Part shown: in pieces, positions 26,526 through 35,211 of the stretch
How the letters are laid out: every line of letters starts with the position of its first letter
Position numbering within the stretch: the first letter of the stretch is position 1
From: Arthrobacter woluwensis
Lineage (GTDB): Bacteria > Actinomycetota > Actinomycetes > Actinomycetales > Micrococcaceae
Length of the DNA: 64,000 nt
Reading direction: 5' to 3'
Assembly (NCBI RefSeq): GCF_030816155.1
Contig: NZ_JAUSXR010000001.1
Span: forward strand, 620,001 to 684,000
The notes under the pieces: model-generated
Told to the model about the DNA's origin: nothing
What the model saw: only the letters and a program-made list of their open reading frames with translations
Databases searched by the model: none
Translations under genes and position numbers: made by a program

Positions 26526-27729
26526 GCAAGAACAGCCTCGGCTGGACGGCCAGGAGATCGTGAAGAAGATCTTCACGGGCAACGCGATGGTCTCCTTCCT
26601 GGCCGTGTTCCTGGCCCTGGTGCTGGGCGGCCTGCTCATCGCGGCCACGGACAAGGACGTCGCCACCACGGCGGGGTACCTGTTCGCCCGTCCCACCGAC
26701 TTCCTGAGCGCCCTCTGGAAGGCCGCCACCAATTCGTACGTCGCGCTGTTCCAGGGAGCCGTGTACTCCCCGGAGGCGACGGGTCCTCTGGGTCACTTCG
26801 GGCCCTTCATGGAGACCCTGACCATCGCGACCCCGCTCATCACGGCGGCGCTGGGCGTGGCCCTGGCGTTCCGTGCGGGCCTGTTCAACATCGGCGCCCA
26901 GGGCCAGATCATCGTCTCCGGCACGCTCGCCGCGTACCTGGGCTTCACCTGGCACCTGCCGCCGTTCCTGCACCTGCTGCTGGTGATCATCGCCGGTGTC
27001 CTGGGCGGCGCGGTCTGGGGTGGCCTCGTGGGCTACCTGAAGGCACGCACCGGCGCCCATGAGGTCATCCTGACCATCATGTTCAACTACGTGGCCCTGT
27101 ACTTCCTGCGGTACCTGCTGACCACTCCGGAGTTCCAGCGCCCGGGGGAGACCAACCCGATCTCGCCCACCCTCGATCCGAACGCCGTCTACCCGCTGAT
27201 CGCCGGGGACCAGTACCGTCTGCACGCCGGCTTCCTGCTGGCGATCGCGGCCACCGTGTTCGTCTGGTGGCTCCTGAACCGCTCCACCTGGGGCTTCGAG
27301 TTCCGTGCCGTGGGCGCCAACCCGAAGGCCGCGCAGACCGCGGGCGTCAACGTCTCCCGTGCCACCGTCCTGGTCATGGCCTTCGCCGGCGCGCTGTCCG
27401 GTCTGGGCGGCGTCGCGCAGGTCGCGGGCACCGAGAAGGTCCTGACCGACGGTGTCGCCGCGAGCTATGGCTTCGACGCCATCACGGTCGCCCTGCTCGG
27501 CCGCTCCACCCCGTGGGGCACCTTCGCCGCCGGCCTGCTCTTCGGAGCGTTCCGTGCCGGTGCGGTCCAGATGCAGATCCAGACCGGAACCCCCATCGAC
27601 ATCGTCCTGATCGTCCAGTCCCTCATCGTGTTGTTCATCGCGGCCCCGCCGCTGGTCAAGGCGGTCTTCGGGATGAACCGTAAGAAGAAGGCCACCAAGG
27701 CCGTCCCGCTCACCGGAGGTGCCGTATGA
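26518..27729 (+). CDS. Nucleoside ABC importer, permease subunit 1
   Basis: A 403-residue permease of the BPD_transp_2 (RbsC/YufP-like) family with about nine to ten membrane helices. The conserved core FRAGLFNIGAQGQIIVSGTLAAYLG is followed by GAHEVILTIMFNYVALY and the EAA-like loop FRAVGANPKAAQTAGVN. A ~70-residue N-terminal region with one helix precedes the core. Start GTG overlaps the ATPase gene by 8 bp, and its stop overlaps the next permease by 4 bp, so the three are co-translated. Confidence 0.95.
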   Translation: MSKQEQPRLDGQEIVKKIFTGNAMVSFLAVFLALVLGGLLIAATDKDVATTAGYLFARPTDFLSALWKAATNSYVALFQGAVYSPEATGPLGHFGPFMETLTIATPLITAALGVALAFRAGLFNIGAQGQIIVSGTLAAYLGFTWHLPPFLHLLLVIIAGVLGGAVWGGLVGYLKARTGAHEVILTIMFNYVALYFLRYLLTTPEFQRPGETNPISPTLDPNAVYPLIAGDQYRLHAGFLLAIAATVFVWWLLNRSTWGFEFRAVGANPKAAQTAGVNVSRATVLVMAFAGALSGLGGVAQVAGTEKVLTDGVAASYGFDAITVALLGRSTPWGTFAAGLLFGAFRAGAVQMQIQTGTPIDIVLIVQSLIVLFIAAPPLVKAVFGMNRKKKATKAVPLTGGAV

Positions 27730-29009
27730 GCACAGCAGTCGCAAGTCCCGCCCCGGTGGAGGCCGGCCTGAAGCCCGTCGGCTGGAAGATCCCCGTCATG
27801 CTCGGCGTGGTGGCCGTCGCCACCTTCCTGTTCTGCGGGATCCTGGGCCCGGACTCGACCGCGGGGTTCGAGATCTCCCAGGACGGTGATTTCTTCCAGC
27901 TCCCCGTGGTGACGCTCCCGGCGAAGGCCACCGGACTGGTCCTGGGCATCATCATGCTCGCCATCGCCGCGTGGTCCGTCGTGCTGCGGAACCGCGGCCG
28001 CTCGGTGCCGATCTGGGCCGTGGCCGTCTTCGCGGCGGCGTTCGTCATCGCGTTCCTGACCGCCGTCGTCGGTGGCGCCCGCCTGCACGAGATCTCCCTG
28101 GCCGGTCTGCTGGCCGGTTCGGTGACCCTCGCCGTGCCGCTCGTGTTCGGTTCCCTCTCCGGCGTGCTCTGCGAACGCGTCGGCGTCGTGAACATCGCCA
28201 TCGAAGGCCAGCTCCTGGGTGGCGCGTTCACCGCGGCCCTCGTGGGCAGCGTGACGCACAACGCCTTCGCGGGCCTGCTGGCGGCCGCGGTGGCCGGTGC
28301 TCTCGTCTCGATGGTCCTGGCCGTCTTCAGCATCCGTTACCTGGTCAACCAGATCATCGTGGGCGTGGTGCTGAACGTGCTGGTGTCCGGTCTGACGGGC
28401 TTCTTCTTCTCGACCCTCATGCAGAGCGACCCGGAGAAGCTGAACTCCCCGGCGCACCTGCCGGTGATCGAGATCCCGGTGCTGTCCAGCATCCCGCTGA
28501 TCGGCCCGATCCTCTTCAAGCAGTCGATCATCGGCTACCTCATGTACGTGGCCGTGTTCGTCGTGTGGGTCGGCCTGTTCAAGACCAAGTGGGGCCTGCG
28601 GGTCCGCGCCGTGGGTGAGCACCCGCAGGCCGCCGACACCCTGGGCATCAACGTCAACGCCACGCGGTTCTGGAACGTCACCCTGGGTGGCGCGATCGCC
28701 GGCATCGGCGGTTCCTACTTCACCCTGGTGGCTGTGGACTCCTTCACCAAGGAGATCTCGGGCGGCCGTGGCTTCATCGCCCTGGCGGCGCTCATCTTCG
28801 GCCGCTGGAACCCGATCGGCGCCTTCCTGGCCGCGCTGCTCTTCGGCTTCGCGGACAATCTGCAGTCGCTCGTCACGATCATCGGGACCCCGGTTCCGAG
28901 CCAGTTCATGGCCATGCTGCCGTACCTGGTCACGATCCTGGCGGTCGCCGGTCTGGTGGGCCGCTCGCGGCCGCCTGCGGCCAGCGGCGTCCCCTACGTG
29001 AAGGAATAG
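27726..29009 (+). CDS. Nucleoside ABC importer, permease subunit 2
   Basis: A 427-residue permease of the same family as its upstream partner, with about ten helices. Conserved pieces are SGVLCERVGVVNIAIEGQLLGGAF, NQIIVGVVLNVLVSGLTGF and the coupling loop LRVRAVGEHPQAADTLGIN. The N-terminal ~110 residues hold extra helices not shared with subunit 1. Start ATG overlaps the preceding stop (ATGA). cdd follows after 2 bp, linking import and catabolism. Confidence 0.95.
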   Translation: MSTAVASPAPVEAGLKPVGWKIPVMLGVVAVATFLFCGILGPDSTAGFEISQDGDFFQLPVVTLPAKATGLVLGIIMLAIAAWSVVLRNRGRSVPIWAVAVFAAAFVIAFLTAVVGGARLHEISLAGLLAGSVTLAVPLVFGSLSGVLCERVGVVNIAIEGQLLGGAFTAALVGSVTHNAFAGLLAAAVAGALVSMVLAVFSIRYLVNQIIVGVVLNVLVSGLTGFFFSTLMQSDPEKLNSPAHLPVIEIPVLSSIPLIGPILFKQSIIGYLMYVAVFVVWVGLFKTKWGLRVRAVGEHPQAADTLGINVNATRFWNVTLGGAIAGIGGSYFTLVAVDSFTKEISGGRGFIALAALIFGRWNPIGAFLAALLFGFADNLQSLVTIIGTPVPSQFMAMLPYLVTILAVAGLVGRSRPPAASGVPYVKE

Positions 29010-29011
29010 GC

Positions 29012-29482
29012 GTGGGGGACACGACGGCGGCCGCGGCCACCGCGGAGCTCGACTGGGACGCTTTGCGGCAGGCCGCCGTCGTCGCCATGGAGAAGGCGTA
29101 CGCGCCGTACTCGCGGTACCCCGTGGGTGCGGCGGCCCTCCTGGACGACGGCCGGGTGGTCTCGGGCTGCAATGTGGAGAACGCGAGCTACGGGCTGACG
29201 CTGTGTGCGGAGTGCACCCTGCTGGGGCAGATCCGCATGGGCGGCGGCGGCCTGATCCGCGCGTTCTACTGCGTCGACGGCGCCGGCTCCGTGCTGATGC
29301 CCTGCGGCCGCTGCCGACAGCTGCTCTATGAATTCCGGGCCCCGGACATGGTGCTCATGACGAGCCACGGGATCAAGACCATGGACGAGGTGCTGCCGGA
29401 CGCGTTCGGTCCGCAGCATCTCGAGGAGGACCGTCCGGCGGCGCCGGAGGGTGAGGACCACCAGGAGGGGACGCATGACTGA
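29012..29482 (+). CDS. cdd: Cytidine deaminase
   Basis: Cdd converts cytidine and deoxycytidine to uridine and deoxyuridine. The 156-residue protein is the short, tetrameric type. It shows YAPYSRYPVGAAALLDDGR, GCNVENASYGLTLCAECTLL with the zinc Cys and the catalytic Glu of CAE, and the second zinc pair in PCGRCRQLLYEF. A ~20-residue C-terminal tail rich in Glu follows DAFGPQHLEED and is unlike the core. Start GTG lies 2 bp after the permease stop; the end overlaps deoA by 8 bp. Confidence 0.96.
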   Translation: MGDTTAAAATAELDWDALRQAAVVAMEKAYAPYSRYPVGAAALLDDGRVVSGCNVENASYGLTLCAECTLLGQIRMGGGGLIRAFYCVDGAGSVLMPCGRCRQLLYEFRAPDMVLMTSHGIKTMDEVLPDAFGPQHLEEDRPAAPEGEDHQEGTHD

Positions 29483-30803
29483 GGCATTCGACGCGGTGGA
29501 CGTGATCCGCACCAAGCGTGACCGCGGGGTGCTCAGCCCCGGCCAGATCGACTGGATCATCGACGCGTACACCCGCGGCGTCGTGGCCGAGGAGCAGATG
29601 GCCGCCCTCAACATGGCCATCCTGCTCAACGGGATGAGCCGCGAGGAGATCGCGCGCTGGACGGCGGCGATGATCGCTTCCGGCGAGCGGATGGACTTCT
29701 CCTCGCTCCGCCCGCGCCCGGGTGGCCCGGTCAACGCCCAGGGATCCATGCCCACCACGGACAAGCACTCGACCGGTGGCGTGGGTGACAAGATCACCTT
29801 GCCGCTGGCGCCACTCGTCGCGGTCTACGGTGTGGCCGTGCCGCAGCTGTCCGGCCGCGGCCTCGGCCACACGGGCGGCACCCTGGACAAGCTGGAGGCC
29901 ATCCCCGGGTGGCGGGCGGACCTCAGCAATGAGGCGATGCTCGCCCAGCTCCAGGACGTCGGCGCCGTGATCTGTGCCGCCGGTTCGGGCCTGGCCCCGG
30001 CGGACAAGAAGCTCTACGCGCTCCGCGATGTCACGGGAACCGTGGAGGCCATCCCGCTCATCGCCTCCTCGATCATGAGCAAGAAGATCGCCGAAGGCAC
30101 CGGGTCGCTGGTGCTGGACGTCAAGGTGGGCAGCGGCGCCTTCATGAAGGACGAGGAGCAGGCCCGTGAGCTGGCCCGCACCATGGTGGCCCTCGGCCAC
30201 GACGCCGGGGTGAACACCGTGGCGCTTCTGACCGACATGTCCACGCCGCTCGGCCTCACGGCAGGCAACGCCATCGAGGTCGAGGAATCCGTGGAGGTGC
30301 TGGCCGGCGACGGTCCCGAGGACGTCGTCGAGCTGACGGTCCGCCTCGCCGAGGAGATGCTGCAGGCCGCCGGAGTGCGCGACGCCGATCCAGCGGCAGC
30401 GCTGCGGGACGGCCGCGCGATGGACGTGTGGCGCCGGATGATCGCCGCTCAGGGCGGCGACCCGGATGCCCCGCTCCCGGTGGCGAAGGAGAGCGAGACC
30501 ATCCTGGCTCCGGCCGACGGTGTGCTCGTGGAACTGGATGCCCTCAAGGTCGGAGTGGCTGCCTGGCGTCTCGGCGCGGGCCGCGCCCGCAAGGAGGACG
30601 TGGTGCAGGCCGGGGCCGGGGTGCGTCTGCACGCCAAGCCCGGCGCGGTGGTCCGGGCGGGGGAGCCGCTCATGACGCTCCTGACGGACACCCCGGAACG
30701 CTTCGAGCGGGCCAAGGAGGCGCTGGAGGGCGCCACCCTGATCGCGCCGGAGGGTTCGCGGGCCGGCAACCGGCTGGTCCTGGACCGCATCGCGGCCGAC
30801 TGA
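29475..30803 (+). CDS. deoA: Thymidine phosphorylase
   Basis: Converts thymidine (or a pyrimidine nucleoside) plus phosphate to base and (deoxy)ribose 1-phosphate. From ATG 29475 (AGGAGGGG 5 nt upstream) the 442-residue protein has the family landmarks DVIRTKRDRGVLS, MAILLNGMSREE, the phosphate-binding KHSTGGVGDKITLPLAPLVA, and SGRGLGHTGGTLDKLEAIPG, followed by the SIMSKKIAEG and DVKVGSGAFMK segments. The C-terminal alpha/beta domain ends with GVRLHAKPGAVVRAGEPL. It completes an uptake-plus-salvage operon with the BMP/ABC importer and cdd. Confidence 0.96.
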   Translation: MTEAFDAVDVIRTKRDRGVLSPGQIDWIIDAYTRGVVAEEQMAALNMAILLNGMSREEIARWTAAMIASGERMDFSSLRPRPGGPVNAQGSMPTTDKHSTGGVGDKITLPLAPLVAVYGVAVPQLSGRGLGHTGGTLDKLEAIPGWRADLSNEAMLAQLQDVGAVICAAGSGLAPADKKLYALRDVTGTVEAIPLIASSIMSKKIAEGTGSLVLDVKVGSGAFMKDEEQARELARTMVALGHDAGVNTVALLTDMSTPLGLTAGNAIEVEESVEVLAGDGPEDVVELTVRLAEEMLQAAGVRDADPAAALRDGRAMDVWRRMIAAQGGDPDAPLPVAKESETILAPADGVLVELDALKVGVAAWRLGAGRARKEDVVQAGAGVRLHAKPGAVVRAGEPLMTLLTDTPERFERAKEALEGATLIAPEGSRAGNRLVLDRIAAD

Positions 30804-30975
30804 CCCGCCCTCCAGACCGGCGTATGGCGGCACAGCGGCGGCACGGCACAGCCTCGCTCTGCCCCCGGGGAACGGATCGTCTCCGTCCTGGGTATGAGAG
30901 CGGGGCTGGTGCATTTCGGCCGAGGGGCTGACGCCGCAGTGCGGGACCCGGGCCTACTGTTTAATGTGTGACTTT

Positions 30976-31011
30976 CACGGTGGCCGTGTAGCGAACGGCA
31001 CGGCCACCGTG
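30976..31011. terminator. Strong hairpin between deoA and the DedA gene
   Basis: Perfect 13-bp arms CACGGTGGCCGTG (30976-30988) and complement (30999-31011) with a 10-nt loop. A TTTAAT-like -10 lies about 12 nt upstream, so it could be a terminator of deoA or a hairpin in the leader of the DedA gene. The remaining bases of 30804-31059 show no gene. Confidence 0.6.
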
Positions 31012-31059
31012 GGACACTTTCCCCATCATTTCGAAAATCAAACAGGAGACACGGCCCGC

Positions 31060-31782
31060 GTGGAATTCATTGATCAGGCGATCCTCCATGCTGCTGGCCA
31101 GTGGTGGATCTATCCCGTCCTCCTGGTGTTCTTCTTCGTGGACGGCTTCGCCATGGTCGTCCCCAGTGAGACCCTCATCGTGGCGCTGGCCGCCTACTCC
31201 CGGCACGCAGGGGAACCGAACCTCTGGATCCTTGGCCTGACGGCACTCGTCGGCGCCATGGCCGGTGACAACATGGCGTACATGCTCGGCCGCAAGATCG
31301 GTCTCGACCGGTGGGCGTGGATGCGCAGGCCGAAGGTCCGGAAGGTCTTCGAATGGGCCGACTACGAGTTGCAGAAGCGTGGCGCGGTCCTGATCTTCAC
31401 CGCGCGGTACATCCCCTGGGGCCGTGTGGCCGTCAACTACGTGGCCGGCACCACGGGCTTTCCGCACCGGCGGTTCTTCGCCCTCGACGCACTGGCCTGT
31501 TTCACCTGGGTCGTGTATTCGCTGGTCATCGGCCTGGTGGCGAGCTCCATCCCGTGGCTCCATCACAATCCCCTCGCCAGTGCAGGCATCGCCGTGGCCT
31601 TCGCGATCGTCCTGGGCTACGTGATCGATCATGTGCTGCGCTGGTGGCACAAGCGTCTCGGCCGGAACGACGTCCCGGAGCGCCCCGTGAGCCTGAAGAA
31701 GGAACGGGCGCTCGGAGCCGACACGGACGGCGCCGCCGAGCCGACCGTGTCCAAGCCGGCCGAGAATCCGCCGACCCCCTGA
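31060..31782 (+). CDS. DedA-family membrane protein
   Basis: A 240-residue membrane protein from GTG 31060, preceded by CAGGAGA. The SNARE-associated/DedA domain is seen in FFFVDGFAMVVPSETLIVALAAYS, GDNMAYMLGRKIG, and the hallmark FTARYIPWGRVAVNYVAGTTGF(PHRRFF) region. Five to six helices end at ~195; the last 45 residues are a charged cytoplasmic tail. DedA proteins act in lipid flipping or envelope homeostasis, but a precise role for this one is unknown. A hairpin terminator follows. Confidence 0.92.
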   Translation: MEFIDQAILHAAGQWWIYPVLLVFFFVDGFAMVVPSETLIVALAAYSRHAGEPNLWILGLTALVGAMAGDNMAYMLGRKIGLDRWAWMRRPKVRKVFEWADYELQKRGAVLIFTARYIPWGRVAVNYVAGTTGFPHRRFFALDALACFTWVVYSLVIGLVASSIPWLHHNPLASAGIAVAFAIVLGYVIDHVLRWWHKRLGRNDVPERPVSLKKERALGADTDGAAEPTVSKPAENPPTP

Positions 31783-31800
31783 TCCCCGTTCTTGACGGAG

Positions 31801-31828
31801 TGAGGCCCCCGCTGCCGCGGGGGCCTCA
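31801..31828. terminator. Terminator after the DedA gene
   Basis: Perfect hairpin with arms TGAGGCCCCCG (31801-31811) and complement (31818-31828), followed by CGTGTTT. It lies between convergent genes and may serve both. Confidence 0.8.
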
Positions 31829-31887
31829 CGTGTTTCCGCGCACCTGTGGCGGCTCCGGCTTCGTGTCCTGCGGCGTCGTGTCCTGCG

Positions 31888-33213
31888 TCAGCGTGCCGAC
31901 GACGACGGCCACCAGGCGCGCTGCCCGTCACTCGCCCAGGCGGTCCCGGAGTCAGGATCCACGCGGGCGTTCACCAGCCAGTACGTGCTCAGGGGCGCCC
32001 ATCCCGCGATGACCGAGTGACCTGCGGGCGGACGGGCAGGCAGTTCCTCCTCGAGCACCTCCGGCCTCTCGCCCGGGTCCACCAGACGAGGCACCGGGAT
32101 GGCGACGCCCGCGGAGCTGAGGTACCCCCGCAGGGTGAGGTGGACGGCGTCGAACTCCGCCGCCATGGCGTCGAAGTCGGGAAGGATCCAGGGTTCCACT
32201 TCGCCCGTGACGCGGTGCCAGTCGTGCCGTTTGGTGGCGCTCGCGTCGAAGGGGAACCGGGCGCAGAGCCAGGCCCAGTCCCGTGGGCCGTCGATGACGA
32301 AGAGCCGCAGGTCCTCCGCCGGGCGCGGGATCTCGAGGCGGTACGCCACGGCACATTGCCAGCCGTGCGGATCCTCCACGAGACGCAGTCCGACCGGTTC
32401 GCCGGGGTGAGCTCCGTGGTGTGGATCGATCATGGCGGTGGGCCAGGCGGGGCAGGACTGGACGAGCCCCGACGGCGGGGTGGACCACCATTCGCCCGAG
32501 TGGCGTGTCGAAGGGTCAGCCGGAAGCTCGAGGACCATCCGGCTCTCCCAGGCCGTGGTCCGGTCCCACCACTCTTCGAGCACCTGAGCGGCGTCGTCCT
32601 GCGCGGGAGGGGCGCCGAACGGGAGGCCCGCGGCGCTGTTGTCGAATTCCACGACCCAGGCGGTGTCCGCCACGGGACGTGCGTCGAGTCCGAAGGTGAG
32701 GATTGCGCGGGCGGCCTCACGGGCGAAGGGGAACAGCGCCTGGCGGATCCGCTCTTGCGCGGCCAGGATCTCCTCGCCGTGGATGTCACCCCAGTAGGAG
32801 GCCTGGGAGACCGTGACCTCCAGGGCTTCGACAAGCTCCGCTCCGGTCAGGGGCGAGGGTTCATACTGGCGGATGCGCTGCGCGAGCTGCTCGTAGGGGA
32901 GCGGGTCCGGCAACCGCGGTTCAGGCGGTTCGTGCACTCCTGGGCCTACACGCCGCGGCAGTCCCTGCCAGCCCCGCTCACCTGGTGCGCGGCGGGACAG
33001 CTCGGTGGCGACGTGCTCGTCGTGGCAGGCGTCGAAGAACGCCGAACGGTCCTGCCACACCGGGCCGTCGTAGTCGCCGTCCATGAGCTTCACGAGGTGG
33101 TTCTGGAAGCACGTGAAGGTGAGGCGGAGCCCACGCGGCGAGCCCAGCATGGCCTGGGCGAAGTCTTCCGCGAGATCGTCCCCTGGGCGCGGCGCGCCGT
33201 CGTCGTTCCCCAT
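31888..33213 (-). CDS. Hypothetical protein, 441 residues
   Basis: I do not recognise this protein. It is soluble by composition, rich in Trp, Pro and acidic residues, with no signal peptide or membrane helix. Recognisable landmarks are FTCFQNHLVKLMDGDYDGPV near the N-terminus, VTVSQASYWGDIHGEEILAAQ in the middle, WEEWWDRTT-like EEWWDRTTAWESRMVLELP, and a late segment LRLFVIDGPRDWAWLCARFP and GYLSSAGVAIPVPRLVDPGE. Codon use and GC match the neighbours, and the opposite frames give only low-complexity translations, so it is very likely a real gene. It is followed, 36 bp upstream on the same strand, by a methyltransferase gene, and the two may be one transcript. Confidence 0.7.
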   Translation of the reverse strand: MGNDDGAPRPGDDLAEDFAQAMLGSPRGLRLTFTCFQNHLVKLMDGDYDGPVWQDRSAFFDACHDEHVATELSRRAPGERGWQGLPRRVGPGVHEPPEPRLPDPLPYEQLAQRIRQYEPSPLTGAELVEALEVTVSQASYWGDIHGEEILAAQERIRQALFPFAREAARAILTFGLDARPVADTAWVVEFDNSAAGLPFGAPPAQDDAAQVLEEWWDRTTAWESRMVLELPADPSTRHSGEWWSTPPSGLVQSCPAWPTAMIDPHHGAHPGEPVGLRLVEDPHGWQCAVAYRLEIPRPAEDLRLFVIDGPRDWAWLCARFPFDASATKRHDWHRVTGEVEPWILPDFDAMAAEFDAVHLTLRGYLSSAGVAIPVPRLVDPGERPEVLEEELPARPPAGHSVIAGWAPLSTYWLVNARVDPDSGTAWASDGQRAWWPSSSAR

Positions 33214-33249
33214 GTCCGGAGCCTAGCCGAGAGGCCGGCACGCGGCCAT

Positions 33250-33981
33250 TCAGCGGCGGATCGCCTCGATCACGAGGAGACGGGAGTCCTCACGGACGGG
33301 AGTGCGGTCCCAGTCGCCCCAGACGGCCCGGACGTCGAAGCCCGCGCGGTCCAGTTGCTCGACGAGTGTGGCTTCGGACCGAAAAGCGAGCGTGAAGTCG
33401 TGGGATAAGTCCTCACCGTCCAGGATGTTCCGGGAGCGGAGGGTGACTGAGCCGTCGCCCGCCTCGTCGAGGTCCGTGTGGAGCAGCTCGAACGACTCCT
33501 GGAGGCTGACGTGCGGAGTGTCCCGTTCGGTCGGGGCTGCCGAGGCCCAGCCTTCCCAGGCGCGGTCGGACGGGTTGCGGCTCTCGAAGGCGATCAGCCC
33601 GCCGGGCCGGAGTGAGGCGTGAAGGTCCGCCAGGGTGCGCTCCCACGCGCCGTCCGGGATGTGCTGGGCGACGTTCCCGCTCAGAATGGCGACGTCGTGC
33701 GCGCCGGGCGGGATGGAGCGGCTGTCGCCGAGGATCCAGTCGACCTGTTCGGAACCGCGCCGTCTTTTCGCGAAATGAAGCATCGCGGGAGAGGGGTCGA
33801 CGCCGACGACGCGGCGGCCGGGCGCGGCGAAGGTGACCGTGAGGATCCCGGTGCCGCAGCCGAGGTCCAGCACCGCACGGGCGCCGGCATGGTCCACGAG
33901 AGAACGGTAATAGTCGTGGTCCGGGCCATCCGGATTGTCGATGTCGTACAGCTCGACGAGCCGTGGGTCGAGGTCGGGCAT
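33250..33981 (-). CDS. Class I SAM-dependent methyltransferase
   Basis: A 243-residue methyltransferase. Motif I is AVLDLGCGTGILTVTFA (~37-53), the acidic ribose-binding residue follows in VVGVDPSPAMLHFAKRR, and motif IV is like HDVAILSGNVAQHIPD. GGLIAFESRNPSDRAWEGW corresponds to the post-motif region. The N-terminus MPDLDPRLVELYDIDNPDGPDHDYY occurs in many actinobacterial small-molecule methyltransferases. The substrate is unknown. It probably precedes the unknown 441-residue gene in one transcript and diverges from add. Confidence 0.88.
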   Translation of the reverse strand: MPDLDPRLVELYDIDNPDGPDHDYYRSLVDHAGARAVLDLGCGTGILTVTFAAPGRRVVGVDPSPAMLHFAKRRRGSEQVDWILGDSRSIPPGAHDVAILSGNVAQHIPDGAWERTLADLHASLRPGGLIAFESRNPSDRAWEGWASAAPTERDTPHVSLQESFELLHTDLDEAGDGSVTLRSRNILDGEDLSHDFTLAFRSEATLVEQLDRAGFDVRAVWGDWDRTPVREDSRLLVIEAIRR

Positions 33982-34049
33982 GCCTTCACGCTAACAAGGG
34001 GGAGTGGCGAGGGGAAGGCGGGGCCCTCGCCCCCGTGGGCCCAGCCGAC

Positions 34050-34062
34050 TACGCTTAGCACC
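34050..34062 (+). promoter_or_regulatory. -10 box of add, leaderless arrangement
   Basis: TACGCT (34050-34055) lies 7 nt before GTG 34063, with no Shine-Dalgarno sequence. The -35 region is GC-rich and not conserved. Confidence 0.45.
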
Positions 34063-35196
34063 GTGACTGAAGCGCTCAATGATTCCGCAACCGCCCCCGA
34101 CTTCGACCTGAGGGACCTGCCGAAGGTCTCCCTCCACGATCACCTGGACGGAGGGCTGCGTCCCGCGACCATCATCGAGCTCGCTGCCGCCGTCGGACAC
34201 GACCTTCCCTCGACCGACCCGGTCGCACTCGGCCAGTGGTTCCGTGACTCCGCGGATTCCGGCTCGCTGGTCCGTTACCTCGAGACCTTCGACCACACCA
34301 TCGCCGTGATGCAGACCCGCGAGGGCCTGATCCGCGTGGCCAAGGAGTTCGTCGAGGACCTGGCCGACGACGGCGTCGTCTACGGCGAGGTGCGCTGGGC
34401 TCCGGAACAGCACCTGCAGAAGGGCCTCACCCTGGACGAGGTCGTCGAGGCCGTGCAGGAAGGCCTGGAAGCCGGCATGGCCGCCGTCGAGGAGACCGGC
34501 CGTGAGATCCAGGTGGGTCAGCTGATCACCGCCATGCGCCACGCCGACCGTGGCCAGGAGATCGCCGAGCTCGCCGTCCGCCACCGCGACAAGGGCGCCG
34601 TCGGCTTCGACATCGCCGGCGCCGAGCTGGGCTTCCCGGCCTCGCGCTTCCGCGACGCGTTCACCTACCTGGCCGAGAACAACTTCCCGGCCACCGTCCA
34701 CGCCGGCGAGGCCGACGGCCTGGCCAGCATCCAGTCCGCCCTGGTCGACGGCCGCGCGCTGCGCCTGGGCCACGGCGTCCGGATCGCGGAAGACGTCACG
34801 GTCGACTTCGAGGCCGACGACGACGGCGAGCAGGTCGGCATGGTGTCCTTCGGCACCCTCGCCGCCTGGGTCCGCGACCGCGGGATCGCCCTCGAGGTCT
34901 GCCCGTCGTCTAATCTGCAGACCGGCGCGATCGCGTCGTTCGGCGAGGACATCTCGGCACACCCGATCGACATGCTGTACCAGACGGGCTTCAACGTCAC
35001 GATCAACACGGACAACCGCCTCATGAGCGGCGTCACTCTGACGGACGAGTTCAACCTCCTGGTCGAGACCTTCGACTACGACCTGGACGATCTGCTGGAG
35101 CTCACCCTCAACGCCGCCGAGGCCGCCTTCCTTCCGCTGGAAGAGAAGGAAGCCCTGGTGGAGTACATCAACGAGGCCTACGCCGACCTCGCCTGA
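34063..35196 (+). CDS. add: Adenosine deaminase
   Basis: Add converts adenosine and deoxyadenosine to inosine and deoxyinosine. From GTG 34063 the product is 377 residues. The N-terminal zinc motif is KVSLHDHLDGGLRP (HxH), followed by YGEVRWAPEQH, GFDIAGAELGFP, the active-site Glu/His stretch TVHAGEADG, LRLGHGVRIAED, LEVCPSSNLQTGA, and NVTINTDNRLMSG with the zinc Asp. All catalytic residues are present. The open frame extends 148 codons upstream, but that part overlaps the opposite methyltransferase gene and is not expected to be coding. It complements the nucleoside-uptake operon 3.3 kb upstream; mazG follows after 15 bp. Confidence 0.97.
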   Translation: MTEALNDSATAPDFDLRDLPKVSLHDHLDGGLRPATIIELAAAVGHDLPSTDPVALGQWFRDSADSGSLVRYLETFDHTIAVMQTREGLIRVAKEFVEDLADDGVVYGEVRWAPEQHLQKGLTLDEVVEAVQEGLEAGMAAVEETGREIQVGQLITAMRHADRGQEIAELAVRHRDKGAVGFDIAGAELGFPASRFRDAFTYLAENNFPATVHAGEADGLASIQSALVDGRALRLGHGVRIAEDVTVDFEADDDGEQVGMVSFGTLAAWVRDRGIALEVCPSSNLQTGAIASFGEDISAHPIDMLYQTGFNVTINTDNRLMSGVTLTDEFNLLVETFDYDLDDLLELTLNAAEAAFLPLEEKEALVEYINEAYADLA

Positions 35197-35211
35197 GGAG
35201 CGGCACGGACC

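Noticed and set aside
24477..26732. 751-codon open frame on the minus strand opposite the bmp and ABC ATPase genes
   Set aside because: Mirror frame of strongly coding genes, with no start signal and no domain pattern.
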